DNA from: Inquilinus limosus DSM 16000
GTDB taxonomy: Bacteria > Pseudomonadota > Alphaproteobacteria > DSM-16000 > Inquilinaceae
NCBI RefSeq assembly: GCF_000423185.1
Contig: NZ_AUHM01000009.1
Location: forward strand, 1 to 64,000
DNA: 64,000 nt
Direction of reading: 5' to 3'
In this document: one piece after another, positions 1 to 8,330 of the stretch
Numbering within the stretch: position 1 is the first letter of the stretch
Layout of the letters: each line of letters opens with the position of its first letter
The notes under the pieces: model-generated
Databases searched by the model: none
Told to the model about the DNA's origin: nothing
Seen by the model: only the letters and a program-made list of their open reading frames with translations
Translations under genes and position numbers: made by a program

Positions 1-2
1 CC

Positions 3-281
3 GAGGACGAGGTGCTGGACGTGCAGCTCGACACCCTGTCGGCCGGGGAGTTCGTGCGGGAGGTCTGCCGCTGGCTCGGCCGCCGGCTGGACCCGAGCCG
101 GCTGCCGCAGGGCTGGGACGATGTCGCCAAGGCCAATGACAACGCCTCCGGCAGTCCGCCCGACGCTGGCACGGACATCACTGCTGTGAATCCTGACACC
201 GGGCACGGCTGGCCTGAACCGCCGGACGAGTCCGACGACGGCCGCCCGCCGTCCGGGCCCCGGAAGCTGGACAGCAGTTGA
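3..281 (+). CDS. 3' end of an unidentified gene (partial)
   Basis: The reading frame is already open at the left edge and closes at TGA 279-281, so this is the C-terminal part (about 92 residues) of a gene that begins outside the window. The first half looks like the end of a folded domain (LSAGEFVREVCRWLGRRLDP). The last 50 residues are a Pro/Gly/Asp-rich, probably disordered tail. No motif allows a family assignment. A GTG at position 12 could in principle start a short protein, but it has no ribosome-binding site and the frame is open upstream of it. The gene is convergent with the YbjN-like gene, with an interspersed repeat between them. Confidence 0.55.
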   Translation, partial: EDEVLDVQLDTLSAGEFVREVCRWLGRRLDPSRLPQGWDDVAKANDNASGSPPDAGTDITAVNPDTGHGWPEPPDESDDGRPPSGPRKLDSS

Positions 282-321
282 GCGCCGATGCTGCCGGGAA
301 CCGCTATCCGAAACATATAGC

Positions 322-405
322 CGTCATGGCGAGCCCCGCAGGGGCGTAGCTATCCAGTGGCACCGTCCTCTGGATCACCACGACGCTGCGCGCCTCGCGA
401 TGACG
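322..405. repeat. interspersed palindromic repeat, copy 1
   Basis: An 84-base element with inverted ends: CGTCATGGCGAG on the left and CTCGCGATGACG on the right. It has an internal inner pair (TATCCAG and CTGGAT) and a small GCCCC/GGGGC hairpin. A second copy in the opposite orientation lies at 51358-51440. Both copies sit between convergent genes, which suggests a role at transcript 3' ends. Elements of this appearance (cgtcat-cgcgaggag type) are common in alphaproteobacterial genomes; that is recalled, not searched. Confidence 0.7.
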
Positions 406-445
406 AGGAGGTCGCCATCAAGGCGCATTGCAAGTCCTGGCGCTA

Positions 446-477
446 CAAAAAAGCCCGGCCTCTCGCGAAGCCGGGCT
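446..477 (-). terminator. rho-independent terminator of the YbjN-like gene
   Basis: On the minus strand, AGCCCGGC and GCCGGGCT form a perfect 8-base stem around a 10-base loop, followed directly by six T residues. It lies 36 bases beyond the stop of the gene ending at 513. It is the clearest intrinsic terminator in the window. Confidence 0.85.
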
Positions 478-512
478 CGTCGTCATGGCCGCATCGGCCA
501 CTCCGTGTCGGC

Positions 513-1022
513 TCAGGCTTCGCCGACCGTGTCCAGGATCGCGGCCGAGACCGCCTCGCCGGCGCTCTTGCCGCCCCAGAGGACGAATTGGAAGGCCGGG
601 TAGAAGCGCTCGCATTCGGTCAGCGCAATGTCGACCAGGTCCTCCAGCTGCTCCTGGCTCGCGGCCTGGGCGCCGCGCAGCAGCGTGGTGTGCCGGAACA
701 TCGGCGTCTGCTCCTCGGAGTCGACATCGAAATGGCCGAGCCACATCCGCTCGTTGATGATGCCGAGCAGCTCCGCCACGTCGCGGCGCTTCTTCTCCGG
801 CACCTTCAGGTCGAACTGGCAGGAGAACTGCATGGCGCTGATCTCCTCCTGCCAGAAGAAGAACAGGCGGTAGCTGCACCACCGGCCGGCGACCTCGGCC
901 AGCATCTCCTCGGCGCTGGCGCGCTCGAAGCTCCAGTCGTTGGCGCTGACGATCTCCTCGAGCGTGTCGAGGGGGTTTTGGGTGAAGGCGGCTTCCTCGA
1001 AGGTCTGGGACGCTGTGGTCAT
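513..1022 (-). CDS. YbjN-domain protein
   Basis: A 169-residue soluble protein resembling the alphaproteobacterial YbjN-domain family, which has a type III secretion chaperone-like fold and no known enzymatic activity. The sequence shows the family pattern: an N-terminal helix around NPLDTLEEIVSANDW, a beta-rich middle (YRLFFFWQEEISAMQFSCQFDL), then WLGHFDVDSEEQTPMFRHTTLLRG, and a C-terminal helix around FYPAFQFVLWGGKSAGEA. The ATG at 1022 is chosen over one 11 codons upstream because GGAGG lies just ahead of it. In enterobacteria YbjN is linked to stress and motility; in alphaproteobacteria its role is unknown. A strong terminator follows, and ubiK lies upstream on the same strand after 182 bases. 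Confidence 0.8.
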   Translation of the reverse strand: MTTASQTFEEAAFTQNPLDTLEEIVSANDWSFERASAEEMLAEVAGRWCSYRLFFFWQEEISAMQFSCQFDLKVPEKKRRDVAELLGIINERMWLGHFDVDSEEQTPMFRHTTLLRGAQAASQEQLEDLVDIALTECERFYPAFQFVLWGGKSAGEAVSAAILDTVGEA

Positions 1023-1204
1023 GATCCTCCGCTCCCGTACCGCGGCGAGGCGCATCTATGGCCCTCGCTCTCGGCCAATACCCAACGTGTAGTGGTGTTG
1101 TCCATTACAGCCTTTCCAAGACAACGGTCGCACAAGGGGTTGTTGGGCGCAATCCGATATGCACCGCCGTCACGATAAAAGTTGTGGATGATTTGTGACG
1201 AAAA

Positions 1205-1585
1205 TCAGTCCGCTGCCTTGGCGCGGGGCCTGCGGCCCTTCGGCGCAGGGGCCCCGGCCGGTGATGCCGGCACGGCCGCTTTGGCCTTGCGGGCAGGCTG
1301 GGCCGCAGCCGCAGGGGCAGCAGCGGGCTCCGGCGCCGCCGGCTTGGCCGCGGCCTCCAGCGCCGCCACCCGGGCGGCCAGCAGTTCTTGCTCCTCGCGG
1401 GCCCGCTGGGCCAGGGCGCGGACGATCTCGAACTCCTCGCGGGTGACCACGTCGAGGCGCGACAGGACATGCTCGAACTGCTCGCGCAGGCGGGTCCTCG
1501 CCTCCTCGCGGACGCCGGCGACGGCACCGAAGGCTCCGGTCGCGACGCGGACCAGATCGTCGATCAGCTTGGTGTCGAAGGGCAT
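1205..1585 (-). CDS. ubiK: accessory factor UbiK
   Basis: A 126-residue protein of the UbiK/BMFP (YqiC) family. Family members form coiled-coil trimers that bind UbiJ and lipid and assist the aerobic ubiquinone biosynthesis complex; they are also known for membrane fusogenic activity. The first 80 residues carry the family signature (KLIDDLVRVATGAFGAVAGVREE, then a long heptad-rich helix LAQRAREEQELLAARVAALEA). The remainder is an Ala/Pro/Lys-rich disordered tail ending in a basic patch. It is transcribed divergently from lgt, a common arrangement in alphaproteobacteria. Length and position fit the family. Confidence 0.85.
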   Translation of the reverse strand: MPFDTKLIDDLVRVATGAFGAVAGVREEARTRLREQFEHVLSRLDVVTREEFEIVRALAQRAREEQELLAARVAALEAAAKPAAPEPAAAPAAAAQPARKAKAAVPASPAGAPAPKGRRPRAKAAD

Positions 1586-1706
1586 CGCAGGCGGCTTTCA
1601 GCAAAGGTCGTCATCATCGGGCAATATGGCGGCCGGCCCCCCGCGTTGCAACGCCCTGGACCGCGCGCCTATAAGGGCACGCTTCGCCCCCCGAACGGGA
1701 ACAGAG

Positions 1707-2519
1707 ATGGGTTGGTTCGATCCGGTCGCCCTGCAGATCGGCCCTGTCGCGATCCGCTGGTACGCCCTCGCCTACATCGCCGGCTTCCTCCTGGGCTGGC
1801 GCTACGCCCTGTGGCTGACCCGCCGCACCACGCTGCCGCCCGACCGTCTGGCGCTGGACGACTTCCTGACCTGGGCGGTGGTCGGCACCATCCTGGGCGG
1901 CCGGCTCGGCTATGTCCTGTTCTACAATCTCGACGAATATCTGAAGGAGCCGCTGTCGATCCTGGAGATCTGGCACGGCGGCATGTCCTTCCACGGCGGG
2001 TTCCTCGGAGTCACCGCCGCGATCATCCTGTTCGCCTGGCGGCGCGGCTTCTCGCCCCTGCTGCTGGGCGACGTGGTCGCCGCGGCCGCGCCGATCGGCC
2101 TGTTCTTCGGCCGCATCGCCAATTTCGTGAACAGCGAGCTGTGGGGCCGCGTCACCGACGTGCCCTGGGGCATGGTCTTCCCCAATGCCGGGCCGGAGCC
2201 GCGCCATCCGAGCCAGCTCTACGAGGCGGGGCTGGAGGGGCTGCTGCTGTTCCTGATCCTGCTGCCGCTGGCGGCGAATCCGCGGATCCGGGCGAAGCCA
2301 GGCCTGGTGCTGGGCGTCTTCGCCATCGGCTACGGCCTCTCGCGCTTCCTGGTCGAGTTCGTGCGCCAGCCGGACGCCCAGCTCGGCTTCCTCTGGCTCG
2401 GCGCCACCATGGGGCAGCTGCTGTCGCTGCCGATGATCGCCGCCGGCATCGTCGTGGTGCTGTGGGCCGCCCGGCGGCCGGCGGTCGAGGCCCCTGCCCC
2501 GTCGCCGACCGCGACGTGA
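1707..2519 (+). CDS. lgt: prolipoprotein diacylglyceryl transferase
   Basis: Lgt moves a diacylglyceryl group from phosphatidylglycerol to the lipobox cysteine of prelipoproteins in the inner membrane, the first step of lipoprotein maturation. The 270-residue product has about seven membrane segments and the family landmarks: YALAYIAGFLLGWRY (19-33), GGRLGYVLFYN (64-74), HGGMSFHGG (90-98), the signature GRIANFVNSELWGR (135-148), and RHPSQLYEA (166-174). The open frame extends far upstream, but ATG 1707 matches the family N terminus and is preceded by the purine-rich ACAGAG. The next gene starts inside its stop codon (GTGA), so the two are translationally coupled. Confidence 0.95.
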   Translation: MGWFDPVALQIGPVAIRWYALAYIAGFLLGWRYALWLTRRTTLPPDRLALDDFLTWAVVGTILGGRLGYVLFYNLDEYLKEPLSILEIWHGGMSFHGGFLGVTAAIILFAWRRGFSPLLLGDVVAAAAPIGLFFGRIANFVNSELWGRVTDVPWGMVFPNAGPEPRHPSQLYEAGLEGLLLFLILLPLAANPRIRAKPGLVLGVFAIGYGLSRFLVEFVRQPDAQLGFLWLGATMGQLLSLPMIAAGIVVVLWAARRPAVEAPAPSPTAT

Positions 2520-3598
2520 CCGCGCTGCTCGACCTGCTGCGCCGCCGCATCGCCGTCGACGGGCCGCTGACGGTGGCGCAGTACATGGCCGAGGCGCTGG
2601 GCCATCCCCGGCACGGCTACTACGTCAAGCAGGACCCGCTGGGCGCGGCCGGCGACTTCACCACCGCGCCGGAGATCAGCCAGATCTTCGGCGAGCTGAT
2701 CGGGCTGTGGTGCGCCGATCTGTGGCAGCGGATGGGCGCGCCCGGCCCGGTGCTGCTGGTGGAGCTCGGCCCCGGCCGCGGCACGCTGATGCAGGACGCG
2801 CTGCGCGCCATCCGCCGTGCCGCGCCTGCCTTCCGCGCCGCGCTGCGGCTGCATCTGGTCGAAACCAGCCCGGCCCTGCGCGCGGCCCAGGCGGCGCGGC
2901 TGGCCGATGCGGCTCCCGCTTGGCTCGACCGGCTGGCCGACCTGCCGGACGGGCCGGCGCTGGTGGTCGCCAACGAGTTCTTCGACGCTCTGCCGATCCG
3001 GCAGTGGCAGCGCGGGGCCAAGGACTGGCACGAGCGGCTGATCGGCTGGGACGAGGAATCGGGCCGGCTGCGCTGGGAACTCTCGGCCCGCGCCGATCCG
3101 GGCCTGGCCCTGATCCCCGAGGCGGTGCGGGACGCGCCGGAAGGGTCGATCGCCGAAGCCTGCCCGGCCGGGCTGTCGCACGCCGCCCTGCTCGGTCGCC
3201 GCCTGGCGCAACAGGGCGGCGCCGCGCTGATCGTCGATTACGGCCCGGCCCGCAGCGCGCCGGGCGACAGCTTCCAGGCGGTGCGCCGCCACGCCTTCGC
3301 CGACCCGCTGGAGGCGCCGGGCGAGGCCGACCTGACCGCCCATGTCGATTTCCAGCCCCTGGCCGAGGCCGCGACCCAGGCCGGCGCCGAGGCCCATGGG
3401 CCGGTGCCCCAGGGCGCGTTCCTCGAGGCGCTCGGTCTGCGCGCCCGCGCGGCTCAGCTGAAGGCGGCTTCCCCGGCGCGGGCCGCCGAGATCGACGCCG
3501 CGGTCGGGCGGCTGGCCGGCCCGGAGCAGATGGGCACGCTGTTCAAGGCGCTGGCCCTGACCGCACCCGGCCTCGGCACGCCGGCGGGATTTCCCTGA
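2516..3598 (+). CDS. MidA/NDUFAF7-type SAM-dependent methyltransferase
   Basis: A 360-residue class I methyltransferase of the SAM_MT_MidA family (COG1565). The eukaryotic member NDUFAF7 dimethylates an arginine of a complex I subunit during assembly; the bacterial substrate is less certain. Visible marks are PLTVAQYMAEALGHPRHGYY near the N terminus, DFTTAPEISQIFGELIG (47-63), the SAM-binding LVELGPGRGTLM (81-92), VANEFFDALPIRQW and IVDYG. The GTG start at 2516 overlaps the lgt stop by 4 bases and gives the usual family N terminus. The lgt / methyltransferase / pgeF order is typical of Rhodospirillales and their relatives. Confidence 0.88.
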   Translation: MTALLDLLRRRIAVDGPLTVAQYMAEALGHPRHGYYVKQDPLGAAGDFTTAPEISQIFGELIGLWCADLWQRMGAPGPVLLVELGPGRGTLMQDALRAIRRAAPAFRAALRLHLVETSPALRAAQAARLADAAPAWLDRLADLPDGPALVVANEFFDALPIRQWQRGAKDWHERLIGWDEESGRLRWELSARADPGLALIPEAVRDAPEGSIAEACPAGLSHAALLGRRLAQQGGAALIVDYGPARSAPGDSFQAVRRHAFADPLEAPGEADLTAHVDFQPLAEAATQAGAEAHGPVPQGAFLEALGLRARAAQLKAASPARAAEIDAAVGRLAGPEQMGTLFKALALTAPGLGTPAGFP

Positions 3599-3650
3599 TC
3601 CGGCCGGCGATGCTATTCCGTCCCCATCCGCATCGGCCGGAGCCCGCACC

Positions 3651-4421
3651 GTGATCACCATCGACGCCCTGTCCGCCCTGCCCGGCATCGGTCACGGCTT
3701 CTTCCCGCGCACCGGCGGCGTCAGCGAGGGCATCTTCGCCTCGCGCAACTGCGGCTTCGGCTCCGGCGACCGGCGCGAGGCCGTCGCCGAGAACCGCGAC
3801 CGCTGCCGGCGCGAGCTGGGACAGGCCGAGGCGCTGCTGACCGTCCATCAGGTGCACAGCCCCCGGGTGGCCACGGTCACCGGGCCGTGGACGCCGGAGA
3901 CGGCGCCGCAGGCCGACGCCATGGTGACCGACCGGCCGGGCCTGGCGCTGGGCATCCTGACCGCCGACTGCGCGCCGATCCTGTTCGCGGATGCCGAGGC
4001 CGGGGTGGTCGGCGCCGCCCATGCCGGCTGGAAGGGCGCGCTGGCCGGCGTCACCGATGCCACCATCGCCGCCATGCGGGCGCTCGGCGCGGAGCCGGAG
4101 CGGATCTCCGCCGCCATCGGCCCCTGCATCGGCCCGAGCAGCTACGAGGTCGGCCCCGAGTTCCGCGACCGCTTCCTGGCCGAAGACCCGGACAGCGCGG
4201 GCTTCTTCCACACTCCCCGCAACGGCGCCGAGCCGCGCCCGCATTTCGACCTGCCGGGCTATGTCGCCCGGCGCCTGCGCCGGGCCGGGCTGCGCGACGT
4301 CACGGTCACGGGGCTCGACACTCTGGGGCGGGAGGACCTGTTCTTCAGCTATCGCCGCACCACCTTGAGGAAGGAGCAGGATTACGGCCGGCAGATCTCG
4401 GCCATCCTGCTGACGGGCTGA
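3651..4421 (+). CDS. pgeF: peptidoglycan editing factor PgeF (laccase-domain purine/peptidoglycan enzyme)
   Basis: A 256-residue protein of the YfiH/PgeF (Cu-oxidase_4) family. Members keep non-canonical amino acids out of peptidoglycan precursors, and homologues also act on purine nucleosides. The likely zinc-site and catalytic residues are present: His66/His69 in TVHQVHS, Cys107 in TADCAPI and His124 in GAAHAGWKG, with the family sequence IGPCIGPSSYEVG after them. GTG 3651 is the first start after the preceding gene and gives the usual N terminus ending in GHGFFPRTGGVSEG. It follows the methyltransferase gene by 52 bases and probably shares its transcript. Confidence 0.9.
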   Translation: MITIDALSALPGIGHGFFPRTGGVSEGIFASRNCGFGSGDRREAVAENRDRCRRELGQAEALLTVHQVHSPRVATVTGPWTPETAPQADAMVTDRPGLALGILTADCAPILFADAEAGVVGAAHAGWKGALAGVTDATIAAMRALGAEPERISAAIGPCIGPSSYEVGPEFRDRFLAEDPDSAGFFHTPRNGAEPRPHFDLPGYVARRLRRAGLRDVTVTGLDTLGREDLFFSYRRTTLRKEQDYGRQISAILLTG

Positions 4422-4426
4422 CGGAG

Positions 4427-4504
4427 ATGCCGCATCTGATCACTCTGTTCCTGTTCATCATCGTGGCGCTGCTCGGCGGCTGCGTGCTCCTGATGGTGAT
4501 GTGA
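4427..4504 (+). CDS. possible 25-residue membrane peptide
   Basis: Six bases after the pgeF stop, an ATG opens a 25-codon frame that is almost entirely hydrophobic: one predicted membrane helix with a GGC motif at about residues 17-19. The sequence TGACGGAG directly precedes the ATG, so a Shine-Dalgarno-like GGAG is present but closer to the start than usual. The prs promoter begins only 30 bases after its stop. It could be a genuine small membrane protein co-transcribed with pgeF or a chance frame. I do not recognise a family. Confidence 0.35.
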   Translation: MPHLITLFLFIIVALLGGCVLLMVM

Positions 4505-4534
4505 CAATTCGGGGTCAGGATTGCGTGAAGTCCG

Positions 4535-4563
4535 TTTACACCCCGAAGCGCGCGGGATATACG
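4535..4563 (+). promoter_or_regulatory. sigma-70-type promoter of prs
   Basis: TTTACA (4535-4540) and TATACG (4558-4563) are separated by exactly 17 bases and lie 50 bases ahead of the prs ATG. The match to TTGACA/TATAAT is good for GC-rich DNA. Assigned by pattern only. Confidence 0.5.
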
Positions 4564-4612
4564 CAGCCGCATCCGGCCCCGGCCACCGCCCGAGACCACC
4601 GAGCCGCCCCCC

Positions 4613-5545
4613 ATGAAGATCATCGCCTGCAACAGCAATCGCCCGCTCTGCGAGGCGATCGCCGCCTATTTGCAAATCCCGCTGACCAAGGCCCAGATCC
4701 GGCGCTTCGCCGACATGGAGGTCTTCGTCGAGATTCTCGAGAACGTCCGCGGCGAGGACGTGTTCGTGATCCAGCCGACCAGCTTCCCGGCCAATGACAA
4801 CCTGATGGAGATGCTGGTCACCATCGACGCGCTGCGCCGCGGCTCGGCCCGCCGGATCACCGCGGTGATGCCCTATTACGGCTATGCCCGTCAGGACCGG
4901 AAGACCGGCCCGCGCACGCCGATCTCGGCCAAGCTGGTGGCCAACCTGATCACCCGCGCCGGCGCCGACCGGGTGCTGACCCTCGACCTGCATGCCGGGC
5001 AGATCCAGGGCTTCTTCGACATCCCGCTCGACAACCTGGTGGCCGCGCCGGTGTTCGTGAAGGACATCCGCAGCCGCTTCCCCAGCGACAACCTGGTCAT
5101 CGTCTCGCCCGATGTCGGCGGCGTGGTCCGCGCCCGGTCGGTGGCGCAGCGCCTGGACGCCGACCTCGCCATCATCGACAAGCGGCGCGAGCGCGCCGGC
5201 GTGTCCGAGGTGATGAACGTGATCGGCGACATCGACGGCCGCCGCTGCATCCTGATCGACGACATCGCCGACAGCGCCGGCACGCTGTGCAACGCCGCCG
5301 TCGCGCTGATGGAACGCGGCGCTTCCGAGGTCTTCGCCTATATCAGCCACGGCGTGCTGTCGGGAGGCGCCGTCGCCCGGGTCGGCGCCTCGCCGCTCAA
5401 GGAGATGGTGACGACCGACAGCATCCTGGCGACCGAGGCGGTGCGCCTCAGCCACAACATCCGCCAGCTGACCATCGCCCCGCTGATGGCCGAGGCGATC
5501 CTGCGCATCGCCGAGGAGAAGTCGGTCTCCAGCCTGTTCCAGTAA
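4613..5545 (+). CDS. prs: ribose-phosphate pyrophosphokinase
   Basis: PRPP synthetase converts ribose 5-phosphate and ATP to PRPP, the precursor of purines, pyrimidines, NAD, histidine and tryptophan. The 310-residue length is standard for class I enzymes. Landmarks are the N-terminal [20 protein letters not shown], the ATP-binding region [49 protein letters not shown], the PRPP-binding loop [12 protein letters not shown], and a C-terminal [18 protein letters not shown]. The gene stands alone behind its own promoter. Confidence 0.97.
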   Translation: MKIIACNSNRPLCEAIAAYLQIPLTKAQIRRFADMEVFVEILENVRGEDVFVIQPTSFPANDNLMEMLVTIDALRRGSARRITAVMPYYGYARQDRKTGPRTPISAKLVANLITRAGADRVLTLDLHAGQIQGFFDIPLDNLVAAPVFVKDIRSRFPSDNLVIVSPDVGGVVRARSVAQRLDADLAIIDKRRERAGVSEVMNVIGDIDGRRCILIDDIADSAGTLCNAAVALMERGASEVFAYISHGVLSGGAVARVGASPLKEMVTTDSILATEAVRLSHNIRQLTIAPLMAEAILRIAEEKSVSSLFQ

Positions 5546-5608
5546 GGCATTCCTCGGTCCGGTCCCCTGCTATACTCCGCCGTCACGGCGACAGGCAGCA
5601 GGGCCGGC

Positions 5609-6661
5609 ATGACCGCCACAGCAGAGCTTCCGCCCTTCTTCGACCCGGCCCGGGCCGGGGACTGGTCGTATCGGCCGGACATCGCCGGGCTGCGCGCCGC
5701 GGCCGAGGCGTGGCTCAGCCGGGTGAAGCCGGCCGAAAGCGGCCGCATCGACCTGCTGCTGATCGACCTGCAGCGCGATTTCTGCCTGCCGGAAGGCGCA
5801 CTCTATGTCGGCGGACGGTCCGGACGCGGCGCGGTCGAGGACACGGCCCGGATCGCCGCCTTCATCCATCGCAACCTCGGCGCCATCGACCGGATCGTCC
5901 CGACCTTCGACACCCACACGCCGCTGCAGATCTTCCACCGCTCGTTCTGGGTCGATGCCGGCGGCCGCCCGCCGGAGCCGTTCACCGTCATCACCGAGGA
6001 GGCGCTGGCCGGCGGCGCTCTGCGGCCAAGCCCCGGCGTGCCGGCGCTGCTGCCCTCCGACGTCGCGGCGGAGGGCGCGGCCTGGGTGGAGCGGCAGCTC
6101 AGGCACTACATCCGCAGCCTGGAGCGGCAAGGCCGCAACGCCCTGATCATCTGGCCCGACCACTGCCTGATCGGGTCGGAGGGCCATGCCATGCCGGGGC
6201 TGGTCCAGGAGGCGTGGCTGTTCCATGCCATGCTGCGCGGCGCGCCGACGCCCGTGATCGTCAAGGGCGACGATCCCTGGAGCGAGAGCTATTCCGCCTT
6301 CGCGCCGGAGGTGCCGGACCGCTGGGACGGCGGGCGGCTGGTGAAGCCGCAGGACGATTCGGCGCTGCTGGAGCTGCTGCGCGCCGACCGGATCGTCGTG
6401 GCCGGCCAGGCCTCGAGCCACTGTGTGCGCTGGTCGGTCGACGACCTCCTCGGCCGGATGCGGGCGCTCGACCCCGCCCTGCCGCGCCGGGTCTATGTCC
6501 TGAGCGACTGCATGTCGGCCGTGGTCGGCCTGGATGCGGAGGGCCGGCCGATCCCGGCGCTGGACTTCACGCCGCATGCCGAGGAGGCCTTCGCCCGCTG
6601 GGCGGAGCTCGGCGTCCATATCGTCGAGTCCGCCCAGCCGATGGCGGAGTGGCCGCGCTGA
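5609..6661 (+). CDS. isochorismatase-fold cysteine hydrolase (nicotinamidase-like)
   Basis: A 350-residue protein with the isochorismatase/nicotinamidase fold. The expected triad is visible: Asp53 in LLLIDLQRDFC, Lys219 in VIVKGDDPWSESYSAF and Cys272 in AGQASSHCVRWSV. Acidic and His residues of a possible metal site lie in FDTHTP and IWPDHC. It is longer than a standard nicotinamidase (about 200 residues) because of an N-terminal extension and an insertion around 110-170. It resembles proteins annotated as nicotinamidase-related amidases, but the substrate cannot be read from the sequence. It lies 63 bases after prs on the same strand, so a link to NAD salvage is possible but unproven. Confidence 0.8.
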   Translation: MTATAELPPFFDPARAGDWSYRPDIAGLRAAAEAWLSRVKPAESGRIDLLLIDLQRDFCLPEGALYVGGRSGRGAVEDTARIAAFIHRNLGAIDRIVPTFDTHTPLQIFHRSFWVDAGGRPPEPFTVITEEALAGGALRPSPGVPALLPSDVAAEGAAWVERQLRHYIRSLERQGRNALIIWPDHCLIGSEGHAMPGLVQEAWLFHAMLRGAPTPVIVKGDDPWSESYSAFAPEVPDRWDGGRLVKPQDDSALLELLRADRIVVAGQASSHCVRWSVDDLLGRMRALDPALPRRVYVLSDCMSAVVGLDAEGRPIPALDFTPHAEEAFARWAELGVHIVESAQPMAEWPR

Positions 6662-6665
6662 TGCG

Positions 6666-7661
6666 TCAGGCGGCCGGCGCCAGCCCGCCCGTCACCGCCT
6701 TGAGCCCGAGCCGGTCCAGGAGCTGCGCATCGCGATCCACGCCGGGATTGGCCGTGGTCAACAGCACATCGCCGAGGAAGATCGAGTTGGCGCCGGCGAG
6801 GAAGCACAGCGCCTGCATCTCGTCGCTCATGTACTGCCGGCCGGCGGAAAGGCGCAGCACGCTGCGCGGCAACAAGATCCGCGCCACCGCCACCAGCCGG
6901 ACGAAGTCGATCGGGTCGGGCTTCGCCGCCATGGCCATGACCGGCGTGCCCGGCACCTCGTTCCACAGATTCAGCGGCACGCTCTCCGGATGCGGGTCCA
7001 GCCCGGCCAGGAGCAGCAGCATGCCCAGCCGGTCGTCCACCGTCTCGCCCATGCCGACGATGCCGCCGCAGCAGACCTTGATGCCGGCGGCGCGGACATG
7101 GCCCAGCGTCTCCAGCCGGTCCTGCAGCGTCCTTGTGGTGATGATCCGGCCGTAGAACTCGGGCGAGGTGTCGACGTTGTGGCTGTAGTAGTCGAGCCCC
7201 GCCGCCTTCAGCCGGTCCGCCTGCGGCCGGGTCAGCATGCCGAGCGTGACGCAGGTGGACAGGCCGAGCGCCTTGACTCCCGCGATCATCTCGCAGACCC
7301 GGTCGAGGTCGCGGTCCTTCGGGCTGCGCCAGGCCGCCCCCATGCAGAAGCGCCCGGCCCCGCCGGCCTTGGCCTGAGCCGCGCGCTCCACGACCGCCTT
7401 CGGGTCCATGAGCCGCGTGGCCTTGACCCCGGTGTCGTGGCGGGCGCTCTGCGAGCAATAGCCGCAATCCTCCGGGCACCCTCCCGTCTTGATGCTGAGC
7501 AGGCTGGCGGTCTCGACCGCCGCCGGGTCGAAGCTCTCGCGGTGGATGAGCTGTGCTTGGTGCAGCAACTCCGGGAACGGCAGGCTGTACAGCGCCTCGG
7601 CCCGCGTCCGGTCGAACCGGACGGCGGGCTTCGCACGGGAGTCGACGGCGGCCGCCGTCAC
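6666..7661 (-). CDS. bioB: biotin synthase
   Basis: A radical-SAM enzyme that inserts sulfur into dethiobiotin. In the 331-residue product the 4Fe-4S cysteines are Cys62, Cys66 and Cys69 ([12 protein letters not shown]). The cysteines expected around the sacrificial 2Fe-2S cluster lie in [19 protein letters not shown] and [12 protein letters not shown]. The start is GTG 7661, overlapping the bioY stop by 4 bases, so bioY-bioB is a translationally coupled operon. No other biotin synthesis gene is in the window, so dethiobiotin must be made elsewhere or imported; pairing with bioY suggests uptake and late-step synthesis are co-regulated by BioR. Confidence 0.96.
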   Translation of the reverse strand: MTAAAVDSRAKPAVRFDRTRAEALYSLPFPELLHQAQLIHRESFDPAAVETASLLSIKTGGCPEDCGYCSQSARHDTGVKATRLMDPKAVVERAAQAKAGGAGRFCMGAAWRSPKDRDLDRVCEMIAGVKALGLSTCVTLGMLTRPQADRLKAAGLDYYSHNVDTSPEFYGRIITTRTLQDRLETLGHVRAAGIKVCCGGIVGMGETVDDRLGMLLLLAGLDPHPESVPLNLWNEVPGTPVMAMAAKPDPIDFVRLVAVARILLPRSVLRLSAGRQYMSDEMQALCFLAGANSIFLGDVLLTTANPGVDRDAQLLDRLGLKAVTGGLAPAA

Positions 7662-8215
7662 GCGGCCCTCCGCAGGCGGCGCAGGGCGATGGTCACGGCC
7701 GCGGCCAGCAGGACCTTCAGCACGTCACCGGCCAGGAAGGGCGCGACGCCGGCGGCAATGACGGCCTGCCAGCCGGTGAACTGCGCCAGCCAGAGGCAGC
7801 CGAGCAGATAGATCACGCCCAGCCCGGCCAGCATCGGCACGGCGGTGCCGATCAGCCCGCCGGGGCGGCGCCGGATCCACTCGCCGGCCAGGAAGGCGGC
7901 GACGGCGAAGCCGAGCAGATAGCCGCCGGTCGGGCCGACGAGCGGCGCCAGCCCGGCACTGCCGCCGGCGAGGACCGGCAGGCCGACCGCCGCCTCCGCC
8001 AGATAGGCCACGACCATCGCGGCCGCCAGCCGCCCGCCGGCCAGCCCGGCCAGCAGGAAGGTGGCGCAGACCTGCATGGTCATCGGCACCGGCCAGAACG
8101 GGATCGTGATCTGGGCGCTGAGCGCCATCAGCAGGCTGCCGCCGATGATCGCGGCGGGGATGCGCCAGCCGGCGAGGGCGGGAACGGACAGCGACGCTTC
8201 AACCGAAGGCTTCAT
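7658..8215 (-). CDS. bioY: biotin transporter BioY
   Basis: The S-component (substrate-binding membrane subunit) of an ECF-type biotin importer, 185 residues with about six membrane helices. The family motif is visible in [31 protein letters not shown] and in [23 protein letters not shown] 8215 is preferred over GTG 8218 because AGGAG lies 6 bases before it. No bioM or bioN energising genes are adjacent, so it may act alone or use a shared ECF module. It is first in the bioY-bioB operon and has a BioR-type palindrome in its leader. Confidence 0.92.
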   Translation of the reverse strand: MKPSVEASLSVPALAGWRIPAAIIGGSLLMALSAQITIPFWPVPMTMQVCATFLLAGLAGGRLAAAMVVAYLAEAAVGLPVLAGGSAGLAPLVGPTGGYLLGFAVAAFLAGEWIRRRPGGLIGTAVPMLAGLGVIYLLGCLWLAQFTGWQAVIAAGVAPFLAGDVLKVLLAAAVTIALRRLRRAA

Positions 8216-8229
8216 CACAGACTCCTAAA

Positions 8230-8246
8230 TTATAGATAATCTCTAA
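8230..8246. promoter_or_regulatory. BioR operator upstream of bioY
   Basis: TTATAGATAATCTCTAA is a 17-base near-palindrome lying 15 bases ahead of the bioY start. It differs at one position from the palindromic BioR box TTATAGATAATCTATAA known from alphaproteobacteria. Its position and the divergent bioR gene support repression of bioYB. Confidence 0.8.
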
Positions 8247-8313
8247 CAGGCGATCTATGATCACCGATGCAGCCGAGCTTAATCGCTCGTTCGGGCGAAT
8301 TCACCGCTTAATC

Positions 8314-8330
8314 CAATAGATAATCTATGA
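8314..8330. promoter_or_regulatory. BioR operator overlapping the bioR start
   Basis: The core ATAGATAATCTAT (8316-8328) is a perfect 13-base palindrome and includes the first bases of the bioR ATG. This indicates tight autorepression. A third partial half-site, ATCTATGA, lies at about 8252-8259 between the two full sites. Confidence 0.75.

Noticed and set aside
357-1178. Plus-strand frame of 273 codons opposite the YbjN-like gene
   Set aside because: It covers a repeat, a terminator and the antisense of a supported gene.
1707-1725. tRNA-like GGTTCGATCC string
   Set aside because: It is the start of lgt coding sequence; no cloverleaf partners flank it.
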